Shown here piece by piece: positions 7,354 to 18,701 of a stretch of DNA of 64,000 bases (its first letter is position 1; each line of letters begins with the position of its first letter). The translations under genes and the position numbers were made by a program. Source of the DNA: Protea cynaroides (taxonomy: Eukaryota; Streptophyta; Magnoliopsida; Proteales; Proteaceae); the NCBI GenBank assembly GCA_028583415.1, contig CM053266.1:85628149-85692148 (forward strand), read 5' to 3'. The notes under the pieces were generated by a model. It was given only the letters and a program-made list of their open reading frames with translations, ran no database searches and was not told where the DNA came from.

Positions 7354-9655
7354 TGTCACACCTCAATTTTGCACTATTCAGAACGGTGTGATGAACCACT
7401 AATAAACCAACGATTCAACCAGGATCTCTAATAGGCTGTGTCCTTTTAAATTAAACCATACACATCAACAACCATAATAAGAATAAATACACAATAGTAG
7501 AAATCTTAATATTAAATGAACTGAGGAATCTAATTGTGATAATCATAAATAAAATATCAAATTATGTTGTATCAACCGAGACATAAGTAAATAAAATTTC
7601 AAATTATATTTCCTTAATAGTTCAAATAAAAATCTAATAAAAAACGCATGAGTTGCACTCGCATGAGGAGTCATGCGTCTCCACTATATCTTCAACTTCC
7701 ATTGTAGTCACGTGCCCGTACACAGAAGCATTCATATAATCTTCCACAGTGGTACCTACATCATCAACTAAAAATATTCGACGTCGAAAGGGTGAGCACA
7801 CATCACGGCTCAGTGAGCAAACAAAATAATGCAACAAACATATGCATGCATTCAGTTCATATTTGTGGTCTGGTATATAAGTTTGCAATGTGCTATAGAA
7901 AGGTTCGGTGGCCGCCTCACCTCTATACACGAGTGTGTGAAGCCACCCAAAGTTTAACGTTTATTGTCGTCCCACATGCACCCACTATGGAATAGAGATA
8001 GAGCTAAAGTGCTTGGGACCACACTGCTTCACACTTCCCCTGATACTCTACCCATACCTACACGTAAGCCCCTGCTGGCGAGGGCTTGCAAACTGCGCTC
8101 GCAACTAACCAATCCTAATGTCAAATAGTGTACCCAAGGCCTCACCCAAGTATCCCTCAATACGTCTATAGATAGAGCTAAGGCCCCCCGGCAGAGTCGA
8201 AGACTACACGGTCCGAGACCACCTCCCCTGATACCCTACGACGTAATAGTTCTGCTAAGGTAATGGCGATACGACGATGTCAGTGGACGAGACTTGAGTA
8301 GAGATAGAGCTAGAGTCTGGTGACTAGGCCGAACCACAATGTCACATCCTCCCCCTGATGTTCTACTTGCATCAAGCACACTAACCACACACATACATTC
8401 ACATGCCTATTCTTAGCATCATCATCATCATCGTGTTATAAATAAAATAGAATTAAATATGCATGAACATTAATAGCAGGGATATTGGATGACATGTTGA
8501 ATGCACATTACAAGCATACACGCTTAGAATCAGTCATGGCATTGGACTCAAGAAAATAAAAATAGTTTATTATTAGCCAATTAGTTTAGGTCTTGTTTCC
8601 TCACCTTTGCTTGAGTGTAAATCCTATTTTAAGCTCTAAGAATCACCTTTATATCAATAGGAAAACCTAACAAGTCGATAGATATTAATTAGAAATCATT
8701 CCGATAATTTTAGGCTTGCTATTAAGCTAGGGTCGCAGGACGGGTCGCAGGTAGGGTAGCAGTTTTCTGCGACCCCAGGGTGTAGGGTTCCATCGACCCT
8801 AGCTGCGACCACAGCTTCCCTGGACTTCCTGAAAGCTGGGGGTCGATCCTGTGGTCTGGTAGGGTCGATTCCCAATCGACCCTACATGCGACCGCACATG
8901 GTTTGAGTCGACCTTTTCATTCTACAGTCTAATCTTTCAAGTTTGGGTCCTATGGCTTACTTCTACAGTCCATTCTATGCTTGTTCTATGGCTTAAAACT
9001 CCAAGTTACTTCCTTACTTTGCCTACCATGATTCCCTCTACGGATTTCATTGAAATCTTCCCATGGATGGATGATTTGGGTTTCTCCTAGATCATACCCT
9101 CTTCATGAACTATTCTAAGGTCTTAAATTATTAATGGGAGCATACCCATACCTTAGGTTTGCTGAGATTCAGAGGTTTCTCTGAATTCTTCTCTTTAGTC
9201 TTCTTCTCCAACTTTCCTTCTCTTCCCCTTCTCTTCTCTTTCAAATAGGGTTTCAAAAGGAGTGAAAGAGGCTAAGGGATGTCCTATTTGTAGAGAAAAA
9301 CATCCCAAAATAAGTCTCATTGAGATTAGGAAAGAATCCCCTTAAAATTTGGAAAGTTTCCTATTTACAGTTTCTGTCGGTGATGAGAGGGTCGATGAGG
9401 GGGTCGGAGATCCCGTCGACCCTAGGTCTAAATTGTCCGACCCTAGGTCTAAAATTCAGGGGTCTGACTCCCTAATGAGGTGGTGTCGACCCTGCTTATT
9501 TGGGTATGCGACCCTACCCCCTATTTTACTATTTTTGGGTCAGTTTAATACCTGGTATCGCTATTTCCTTCACGTACTTGGTTCATTTGGTTTGACCGTG
9601 ATAGGTAGACCTAGCACAAGGTGGTAAGACCGGTTAGTTCGATATGGGTCTTACA
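7354..9655 (-). repeat. LTR shared by elements B (5') and C (3'), about 2.30 kb
   Basis: TGTCACACCTC...GGGTCTTACA. A PBS lies on its left and a polypurine tract on its right, so one LTR serves two internal regions. In the first about 265 bp it differs from the C 5' LTR (29265-31568) at roughly 20 positions by eye. Its TATA box is mutated. It contains one mini-exon copy (7767-7634) and three GATAGAGCTA...CCCCTGATRYYCTAC-type repeats (from about 7990, 8165 and 8303). Confidence 0.88.
7634..7767 (-). CDS. LTR mini-exon encoding a CxCxxC peptide (shared B/C LTR)
   Basis: 134 nt after the acceptor-like GAATATTTTTAG, intact to its TAG. It contains the motif VEDYMNASVYGHV and ends THDSSCECNSCVFY. 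All three Cys are present. In this copy the frame is also open upstream of the acceptor as far as about 7930, which is not conserved in the S1 LTRs. Confidence 0.55.
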
Positions 9656-9669
9656 ACTCCCCCCTGCTT
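9656..9669 (-). other. Polypurine tract of element C
   Basis: The minus strand reads TAAGCAGGGGGGAGT (one base longer than this interval) directly before the 3' LTR start TGTAAGACCC. The pol reading frame of C runs through it and ends inside the LTR at 9634. Confidence 0.8.
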
Positions 9670-12600
9670 ATAAAAATTTCTTCCTCGAAATTTGTACATA
9701 CCTTCCGAGTCGAATAGATGAGGGTATTGCTTTCGCATAGCATTCTCTTCTTCCCATGTGATTTCTTCTATATCTCTGCTTCTCCAGGTGACCTTAACAT
9801 AATAAATGTCATGGTTGCGTAGTCGTTGAACCTTTCGGCTAGTGATTTCAGTTGGTGCTACTTCAAATGTCAAATCATCAATCAATTCCGGTAGATCTAC
9901 TGTCCAAACGTGTGTTGGATCTCTGACATACTTCTTCAATAAGGAGATATGAAATACATCATGCACACTTGACATAGATGGTGGTAGTGCTAACTGATAA
10001 GCCACTTTTCTACGTTTAGCAAGAATCTCATATGGTGCGACATATCTCGGACTTAGTTTCCCTTTCTGTCTTAACCGTTTCAAACCTCGCATAGGTGACA
10101 CTTTGAGGAATACCTTATCACCTACGGCGAATTCAAGGTCTCGACGTCTAATATTTTCATATTGCTTCTGACGATTCTGAGCCGTTCTTACTCTTTCCTT
10201 GATAATGTCGACTACTCGACATGTCTCTTCAACAAATTCTGGTCCAATAATACTACGTTCTCTAATTTCATTCCAAAACAAAGGAGTTCGACACTTCCTG
10301 CCATACAGTGCTTCATAGGGTGACATCTGTATAGTAGGTTAATAGCTATTGTTATAAGAGAACTCAATCAGTGGTAACTTTTCATCCCATGATCCTTTAA
10401 AATCAATTACACAGGTTGGAGCACGTCTTCTAGAATCTGAATGGTGCGCTCCGATTGTCCGTCTGTCTGAGGATGGAATGTAGTACTGAACTTCAACGTT
10501 ATACCCATAGCCTTCTGTAATCCTTCCCAAAACTTTGAAGTAAATCGTGGATCTCTGTCAGACACAATGTTTCAAGTACACCATGTAATCTGACAATATT
10601 ATCTATACACAATTTAGCTAACCTCTCCAGTGTATACTGAGGTCGTATAGCTATAAATCGAGCCGTTTTAGTCAGTCGGTCTACAATCACCCAAACTGCG
10701 TCAACTACTCGGGGAGTCAATGGTAACCCCATGACGAAGTCCATAGTGATGCAGTCCGATTTCCATGCTGATCTCGTAATGGATGTAATAGTCCTGCAGG
10801 TCTTTGTAGTTCAGCTTTCACCTTCTGATAATTTAGGCATTGAGACACGAACTTGGCTATATCTGTTTTCATTCCTCTCCACCAATATAATTTTTTTAGG
10901 TCAAGATACATTTTTGTACTTCCAGGGTGTATCGATTAGGCGGTGGTATGGGCTTCCTTCATTAGTCGGTGTCTAATGTCTAAACTTTCTATTTTAGGTA
11001 CACATATTCTTCCTTTGTACTTCAGTACCTTTTCATCATCTAAGATGAACTCTGGAATAGTCCTACCTTTTTCGATGTCTTCTTGTACCGTTCTTAGATA
11101 AGGGTCTGATTTAATCGCTGTTTTCACTTCATCAAGTATATCGGTTACAATTTTCAATGTGGCGAACATATTTGTAAACCGATGGATAAACCCTTGGTTG
11201 ATTGATTCACCCGGTGTATCTATCACAAACTGCTCATTACCGTAATTGAATACTTTTCTGGTAGTACACAGTGCAGCAGTGGTGCTAACCTCCCCTTGAG
11301 ATTTTATCATTGCCTTTCTACTCAGCGCGTCAGCAACCACATTAGCTTTTCCTGGATGATACTGGATATCACAATCATAGTCTTTCAATAGTTCCAGCCA
11401 TCTTCTTTGTCTCATATTCAAATCCTTCTGATTAAAGAGGTAAGTAAGACTCTTATGATCTGATTTAATCTGGAATTTCTCTCCGTACAAGTAATGTCTC
11501 CATATTTTGACAGCATGTACTACTGCCGCTAATTCCAAATCATGAGTGGGATAGTTCTTCTCATGTGTCTTCAGTTGTCTTGAGGCATAAGCTATTACTT
11601 GTTCTCCTTGCATAAGTACACATCCTAATCCCAATCCTGACGCATCAGTGTACAAAATAAATGGCTGTCCTAGAATCAGAATGGTCATGATTGGAGCAGA
11701 TATCAATCTAGCCTTCAATGCTTGGAAACTCTACTCGCATTTATCAGTCCAAACAAACTTTTTGCCCTTCTTAGTCAAACTGGTGAGAGGTACGACAATT
11801 CGGAAATAGTCTTCCATAAATCGTCGATAATACCCAGCTAGACCTAAGAAACTTCTAATTTATGCAACGCTCTTCGGTGCTTCCCACTTCACAATAGCTT
11901 CGATCTTGCTAGGATCCACTTTAATTCCTTCAGCGGATACAACATGGCCTAGAAAAGCGACTTCCTTTAGCCAAAACTCACACTTTGTAAATTTCGCGTA
12001 GAGCTTCTCCTTTCGTAATCGCTGCAGAGCGGCGTTTAGATTCTTAATATGAGTTTCCTTGTCCTTGGAGTAGACCAATATATCATCGATGAATACAATA
12101 ACCGACATATCCAACATATCGTGGAATGCCCGATTCATAAGTTCCATAAAGGTTGCTGGTGCGTTCGTCAATCCAAAAGACATGACCAAAAATTTATAAT
12201 GTTCATATCTGGTCCTGAATGATGTCTTGGGAATATCACCGTCCTTAATCTTCAACTGATGGTAGCCTAACCGAAGATCGATCTTGGAGAACTCTTTGAC
12301 ACCTTGTAAATGATCGAACAAGTCATCGATCTGAGGCAATGGTACCGATTCTTGATTGTCAGCTTATTCAGTTCTCGGTAGCCTATACACAGTCGAACAC
12401 TACCGTCCTTCTTCTTTACGAATAATACTGGCGCTCCCCATGGTGATATGCTAGGTCGGATGTAGCCCTTATCCAGCAGTTCTTGTAGTTGTACTTTTAA
12501 TTCCTTCAGTTCAGTAGGAGCCATTCGATAAGGTGCTTTAGATACTGGTGCGGCTCCGGGTATCAGATCTATAACAAACTCTGTAGTGCGGTCGGGTGGT

Positions 12601-12844
12601 AGTCCTGGTAATTCTTCAAGAAATACATCTGGAAAGTCACGCACGACATCAATATCCTCCATTCGTGGTGCTTCTTTGGTAAGATCGACCACAGATACTA
12701 GATACCCAACTGCTCCTTTCTCAAGGCACTTCCTAGCCTTTAATGCAGAGAGTATGAGCTTTCGTTTACGGGGAAGTTCAGTTCCCGCTAAACTGAACTC
12801 TGCTCCTTCCTTGTCTTTAAATGTCAGCTTCTTTTCGGCACATA

Positions 12845-12849
12845 GTAGG
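12845..12849. repeat. TSD of element D, left copy (GTAGG; right copy 24779-24783)
   Basis: GTAGG abuts the TG of the D 3' LTR and occurs again right after the CA of its 5' LTR. The rejoined target (CACATAGTAGG, then TTTGCAG) matches the uninterrupted protease of D at about 18340, which confirms both borders to the base. Confidence 0.95.
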
Positions 12850-15134
12850 TGTCACACCCCAATTCTGCACTATTCAGAATGGTGTGATGAACCGCTAGCA
12901 AACCAATGGTTCAACCAGGATCTCGGACAGATGATATCCATTTTATCTAAACCTCATACATCCACATTAATAATCAGAGTAAATACACAATAGCGGATGT
13001 CTTATAGTAAAATGAACTAAGAAATCTAACTATGATAATCATATTTAAATTATAAATTATTCTGTATCAACTAAGACATAAATAAATATCAATTACATGT
13101 CTTTACTAAATCCAAGTAATGAAAATAAAATCTAATCGAATACGCATGAGTTGCACTCCCAAGAGGAGTCATGCGTATCCACTTCGTCTTCAACTTCTAT
13201 CGCCGCCATGTGCCCGTACACTGGAGCATTGACATAATCTTCGACGGTAGTACCTGCATCATCAACTAAAAATATTCAACGTCGAGGGGTGAGCACACAT
13301 CATGGCTCAGTGAGCAAACAAAACAATGCAACAATACATATGCATGCATTCAATTCATATCTTTGGTCTGGTTTTAAGTTTGCAATACGCAATAGAAAGG
13401 TTCGGTGGTCAAAGGTTAACATTTATTGACCCCTCCTCTATACACAGGGTGTGGAAGTCCGCCCTAAGGTTAACATTTATTGTCGTCCCCATCCACCCTA
13501 CCATGAACATTGTAAAACAAAGGTTAACGTTTATTGTTGTACAGTGTCATACCAACACGTAAGCCCCTACTGGCGAGGGCTTGCAAACTGGGCTCGCAAC
13601 TGACCAATCCTAATGCCAAACAGTGTATCCAAGGCCTCACCCCAGCATCCCTCAGAACGTCCATAGAGATAGAGCTAAGGCCCCCCGATAGAGTCAGAGA
13701 CTACAAGGACCGAGGCCACCTCCCCTGATACTCTACGACGTGATAGTTCTGCTAAAGTAATGGCGATATGACGATGCTAATGCACAAGACTTGAGTTAGA
13801 GATAGAGCTAGAGTGCTGAGGCCCAACCTATGACACCCCCCCTGATACTCGCTCGCATCAAGTATATCAACCACACACATACTTTCACATGCATATTCCT
13901 ATCATCATCATCATCATGATGTTATAAACAATAAAGTAAATAAGCATGAAAAAATAATAGAAATATTGGATGACATGTTGTATGCACATTACAAACATAT
14001 TTGCATAGAATCAAGCATAGCATTGGACTCAAGAAATAAAAATAATTTGTTATTAATCAATTAGTTTTTAGGTCTTGTTTCCTCACCTTAACTTGATCGT
14101 AAGTCCTTGTTCAAGCTTTAAGAATAATCTTTATATTGATATTATATTGCTAGAAGACCTAACAAAGTCGACAGAATTTAATTAGAATTAATTCTGATTT
14201 TAAAAATCATGCTGTCAACTAGGGGTCGATGCTAGGGTCTGAGTTATGATCGACCCTAGGTGCGACCACCCCTATTCTAGGCTTCCTGAACACTGGGGGT
14301 CGATGCTCAAGGTTTGGTAGGGTCGATTGGCCATCGACCCCCCATGCGACCCCCTGTGGGTTTTATCAATTTCTCATCCTTCAGTCCATTCTTCATGTTT
14401 GGGGTCCTATGGCTTGCTCCTATAGTCCATTCCACACTTGTTCTATGGCCTAGAACCGTGATTCATTCTCCTATATGGCTTTCATGACTTTCCCCATGGT
14501 TTTCCATGAAAACCTAACCATGGGTGGGTGATTTGGGTTTCTTCGTGATCACACCCTCTTCATTATCTACACTAAGGTCTTTAGAAATTCATGGAAGTAG
14601 TATCCATACCTGAGAAGAATAATCCTTCTCTACAACTCTTCTCCTTTTTCCTTCTTCTCTTCTTTCCTTCTCTTCTTCTTCTCTTCCTTCTCTTATCTTT
14701 CTCTCAATTTAATTAAGGTTCTAAAAGGAGTGTAAGAGGCTTAGGGACGTCCTATTTATAGAGTAGAAACTCCTAAAATAAGTCCCATTGAGATTAGGAA
14801 GGAATCCCATTGAAATTAGAAAAGTTTCCTAATTTCTGGTTCATGCTGTTTTTACCTAGTACCAGGGGTCGATAGGGGGGTCGGAGATCCCGTCGACCCC
14901 TGGTCCTTAAAATGTCTGACCCCCCATGTAAAACTCGGGTTCTAACTTCTATTCTGGGAGGGTCCGACTCTCCCTTGCTGGGTATGCGACCCTCTCCTTA
15001 TTTTAAGTATTTTTGGGTCAGTTTAATACATGGGATCGTGATCTCCTTCACGCACTTGGTCCATTTGGCTCAACCATGATGGGTAGACCTGGTTCAAGGT
15101 GGTAAGACCGGGTTAGTTTGATACGGGTCTTACA
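12850..15134 (-). repeat. 3' LTR of element D (2,285 bp)
   Basis: TGTCACACCCC...GGGTCTTACA. TATA box at 14761-14752 (minus). Mini-exon 13265-13132, three copies of the 18-bp GGTTAAC motif, an ATC microsatellite near 13900, GGGTCGA-type clusters near 14220-14350 and 14865-14990. Confidence 0.92.
13132..13265 (-). CDS. LTR mini-exon (D 3' LTR copy)
   Basis: 134 nt to TAG after the acceptor-like TTTTTAG. VEDYVNAPVYGHM then SSWECNSCVFD: the first Cys is Trp here, while the D 5' LTR copy keeps Cys. Confidence 0.5.
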
Positions 15135-15148
15135 ACTTCCCCCTACTT
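15135..15148 (-). other. Polypurine tract of element D
   Basis: Minus strand reads AAGTAGGGGGAAGT directly before TGTAAGACCC of the 3' LTR, at the position of the C tract. Confidence 0.8.
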
Positions 15149-15169
15149 ATAAAAATTTCATCCCCAAAA

Positions 15170-18100
15170 TTGTTCATACCTTCTGAGTCGAATAAGTGAG
15201 GGTATTGCTTTCGCATAGCATTCTCTTCTTCCCATGTATTTCTTCCATGTCTCCACTTCTCAATGTGACCATAACATAATAGATATCTCGGTTGCCTAGT
15301 CGTTGAACCTTTCTGCTGATGATTTCAGTTGGTGTTACTTCAAATGTCAAATCATCAGTCAAATCAGGCAGATCTACTGTCTGAACCTGCATTGGATCTT
15401 GGACATACTTCTTCAACAAGGAAATATGAAATACGTCATGCACACTTGACATAGATGGTGGTAGTGCTAACTGGTAAGTCACTTTCCCACGCTTAGCAAA
15501 GATCTCATATGGCCCGACATATCTTGGACTCAAGATCTCTGTCCGAACCGCTTCCCTTTCTGTCTGAACCGTTTCAACCCTCGCATAGGTGATACTTTTA
15601 AGAATATTTTATCACCCACGACGAACTCAAGATCTCTGCGTCGAGTATCTGCATATTGCTTCTGACGATTCTGGGCTGTTCTCACTCTTTCCTTGATGAT
15701 GTCGACCACTCGACAGGTCTCCTCAACAAATTCTGGTCCAACGAGACTACGTTCCCCAACTTCATTCCAAAATAAAGGAGTTTGACACTTTCTGCCATAC
15801 AGTGCTTCATAGGGTGACATCTGTATAGTAGCCTGATAGCTATTGTTATAAGCGAACTCGATAAGTGATAACTTTTCATCCCATGATCCTTTAAAATCAA
15901 TTACACATGCTCGAAGCATATCTTCTAGAATCTGAATTGTATATTCCGACTATCCATCTGTCTGTGGATGGAATGCAATACTAAACTTCAATGTTGTACC
16001 CATAGCCTTTTGCAATCCTTTTCAAAACTTAGAAGTAAATCGTGGATCTCTATGGGACACAATGCTCTCTGGTACACCGTGTAATCGAACAATATTATCC
16101 ACATACAGCTTTTCTAACCTCTCTAGTGTATACTGAGGTCGTATCGGTATAAAGCAAGCTGTTTTGGTCATGCGGTCTACAATCACCCAAACTACGTCAA
16201 CTACTCGAGGAGTCAGTGGTAATCCCGTGATGAAGTCCATTGTGATGCAGTCCCATTTCCATGCTGGTTCCAGTAACGGCTGTAACAGTCCTACCGGTCT
16301 TTGTCGTTTAGCCTATACTTTCTGACAATTTAGGCATTGAGACACGAACTTGGCTACATCTGCTTTCATTCCTCTCCACCAATATAATTTCTTTAGATCA
16401 TGATACATTTTTGTGCTTCCCGGATGTATCGAATAGTTGGTGGTATGGGCTTCTTTCATCAGTCGGTGTCTAATGTCCAAACTTTCTGTTTCAGGTACAC
16501 ATATTCTTCCTTTGTACTTCAGTACCTTCTCTTTGTCCAAGGTGAACTCAGGGTTAGTCCTACCTTTTTCGATGTCCTCTTGTACCGTTCTTAGGTAAGG
16601 GTCTGTTTTGATAGCTGTTTTCACTTCATCAATTATATCCGGTATAATCTTCAATGCAACGAACATATTTGAAAATCGATGAATAGACCCTTGGTTGGCT
16701 GGTCCATCTGGTGTATCTATTACAAACTATTCACTATCGTGCTTGAATACCGTTCCGGTAGTACACATTGCCGCAGTTGTGCTAACCTCTCCTTGAGATT
16801 TTATCATTGCCTTTCTGCTCAACGCATCCGCTACTACATTAGCTTTTATCGGATGATAGTGGATATCACAATCATAGTCTTTTAATAGTTCCAGCCATCT
16901 TCTTTGTCTCATATTCAACTCATTTTGATTAAATAGATAAGTAAGACTTTTGTGGTCCTATTTAATCTGGAACTTCTCTCTGTATAGGTAATGTCTCCAT
17001 ATCTTGACAGCATGTACTACTGCCGCTAACTCCAAATCATGAGTGGGATAATTTTTCTCATGTGTCTTTAACTGTCTTGAGGCATAAGCAATTACTTGTT
17101 CTCCATGCATTAGCACACATCCTAATCCCAGTCCTGACGCATCAGTGTACAAGACAAATGGTTGTCCTGGAACAGGAATAGTCAGAATTGGAGCGGATAT
17201 CAATCTGGTCTTCAAGGTTTGGAAGCTCTTCTCGCATTTATCCGTCCACATAAACTTTTTACCTTTCTTAGTTAGACTGGTGAGAGGTAGGCAATCCGAG
17301 AATAGTCTTCCATAAATCACCAATAATAACCAGCTAGACCCAGAAAACTTCTAATTTCTACAACACTCTTTGGTGCTTCCCACTTTTCAATTGCCTCGAT
17401 CTTGCTGGGATCCACTTTGATTCCTTCAGCGGGTACTAAATGGCCTAGGAAGACTACTTCACTTAGCCAAAACTCACACTTGGTAAATTTGGCATACAGT
17501 TTCTCTTTCCTTAAACGCTGTAGAGTGGCGTTTAGATTCTTAATATGGGTTTCCTTGTCCTTGGAATATTCCAATATATCATCAATGAACACAATAACCG
17601 ACGTATCCAATATATCGTGGAAAACCCGGTTCATGAGTTCCATGAAAGTTGCTGGTGCGTTTGTTAATCCGAAAGACATGACCAAGAATTCATAATGTCC
17701 ATATCTGGTCTTGAAAGCTGTCTTAGGAATATCACCATCTTTAATCTTCAACTGATGGTAGCTTGACCGAAGATCGATCTTAGAAAATACTTTTGCTCCT
17801 TGCAACTGATCGACAAGTCATCGGTGCGAGGTAGTGGATATCGATTCTTGATTGTCAGTTTGTTCAACTCCCGATAGTCGATACATAATCGAACGCTACC
17901 GTCCTTCTTCTTTACGAACAATACTGGTGCTCCCCATGGTGATATACTGGGTCGGATATAACCTTTGTCCAGTAATTCTTGTAGTTGTACTTTCAATTCC
18001 TTTAGTTCAGTAGGAGCCATTCGATAAGGTGCTTAATACTGGTGCGACTCCAGGTATAAGATCTATCACAAACTCTGTGGCTCAGTCGGGTGGTAATCCT

Positions 18101-18632
18101 AGTAGTTCCTCAGGAAATACATCGGGATAGTCCCGCACGACATCAATATCTTCCATCTGTGGTGCTTCTTTGGTAAGGTCGACCACTGACAGTAGATACC
18201 CAACTGCTCCTTTCTCAAGGCACTTCTTAGCCTCTAGTGCTGAGAGTATGAGCTTGTGTTTACGAGGAAGTTTGGTTCCCGCAAAACTGAATTCTGCTCC
18301 TTCTTTGTCTTTAAATGTTAGCTTCTTTTCGGCGCATAATAGGTTTGCAGAATGCCGAGCTAACCAGTCCATTCCCAAGATGACATCAAAGTCTGCCATC
18401 CCAAGTTGGATCAAGATTGCATCTAAGGTTTTCTCGCCAATGAGAACTGGGCACGGCCCATAACCTTTTTCTAACTCCACTTCTAACACCATCGGTGACC
18501 GTACAAGTAGTTTGTAGTCTAATGTTTTGATGGATAAATTCAGCTTCTTTCCAAATGACACAGATATAAAAAAATGAGTAGCTCCTGAGTCAAAGAGTAC
18601 TCTGGCGGGTATGTCATTTATAGGTACGATAC
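15170..18632 (-). pseudogene. pol: pol of element D: protease, RT, RNase H, integrase, chromodomain (broken)
   Basis: Starts after the predicted gag-pol intron with IVPINDIPARVLFDSGATH, so the protease DSGA triad is present. Then the rest of protease (MADFDVILGMDWLARHSANL, 18430-18340), RT (18020-17330; KKDGSVRLCIDYRELNKLTI, catalytic VIVFIDDILEYSK), RNase H (17230-16780; LYTDASGLGLGCVLM), integrase zinc finger (16400-16320), core (16240-15540) and GPY/F region plus chromodomain (15533-15180; IYYVMVTLRSGDMEEI). Stops or shifts lie near 18030, 17820, 17325, 16950, 16730, 16310, 15940 and 15530. About 1150 codons would be needed for an intact pol. The lineage call rests on the chromodomain and overall similarity to C. 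Confidence 0.88.
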
Positions 18633-18701
18633 CTGTGATTTATTTTAACTTAGTCTACATACTCACACAATATAATACAACTTAAAAGGTTTCAGTGATA
18701 C
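18633..18701 (-). other. Predicted gag-pol intron of element D (69 bp)
   Basis: Donor CACAG|GTATCACTG at 18701; acceptor AAATCACAG ending at 18633. Retention gives gag the tail GITETF and a stop. Removal gives VVTGIVPINDIPARVLFDSG in one frame. TGTAGACTAA is 20-30 nt before the acceptor. Confidence 0.7.

Larger units (their letters stand above)
3371..9655 (-). mobile_element. Element B, left-truncated Tekay/Del-type chromovirus
   Basis: Minus-strand element. From right to left it has the 5' LTR (9655-7354), PBS, a 2.5-kb leader with the antisense extra ORF, gag, the gag-pol intron and the first part of protease. It is then cut at 3370/3371 by element A; the remaining pol and 3' LTR would lie left of the window. 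Its 5' LTR also serves as the 3' LTR of C. Coding regions have several stops. Confidence 0.85.
9634..12849 (-). pseudogene. pol: pol of element C: RT, RNase H, integrase, chromodomain (broken)
   Basis: Order on the minus strand: the end of protease and its spacer (12849-12600), reverse transcriptase (12560-11860; SPWGAPVLFVKKKDGSVRLC, then the catalytic VIVFIDDILVYSK), RNase H (11718-11300; ILYTDASGLGLGCVL, ending ADALSRK), the integrase zinc finger and core (11000-10340; LYWWRGMKTDIAKF, MDFVMGLPLTP), the GPY/F-like end (LSPRYVAPYEIL) and a chromodomain (DIYYVKVTWRSRDIEEITWE). It copies RNA to DNA, integrates it, and the chromodomain would target chromatin. Damage: frame changes near 12330, 11720-11860, 10740 and 10450, and a stop at 10339. 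The upstream frame is cut by D at 12850. Domain order and the chromodomain support the Tekay/Del lineage. Confidence 0.88.

Noticed and set aside
7634..7930. A 98-codon LTR ORF extending upstream of the mini-exon
   Set aside because: It is open in the B/C LTRs only. The S1 LTRs have stops there, so only the 134-nt part after the acceptor is treated as coding-like.
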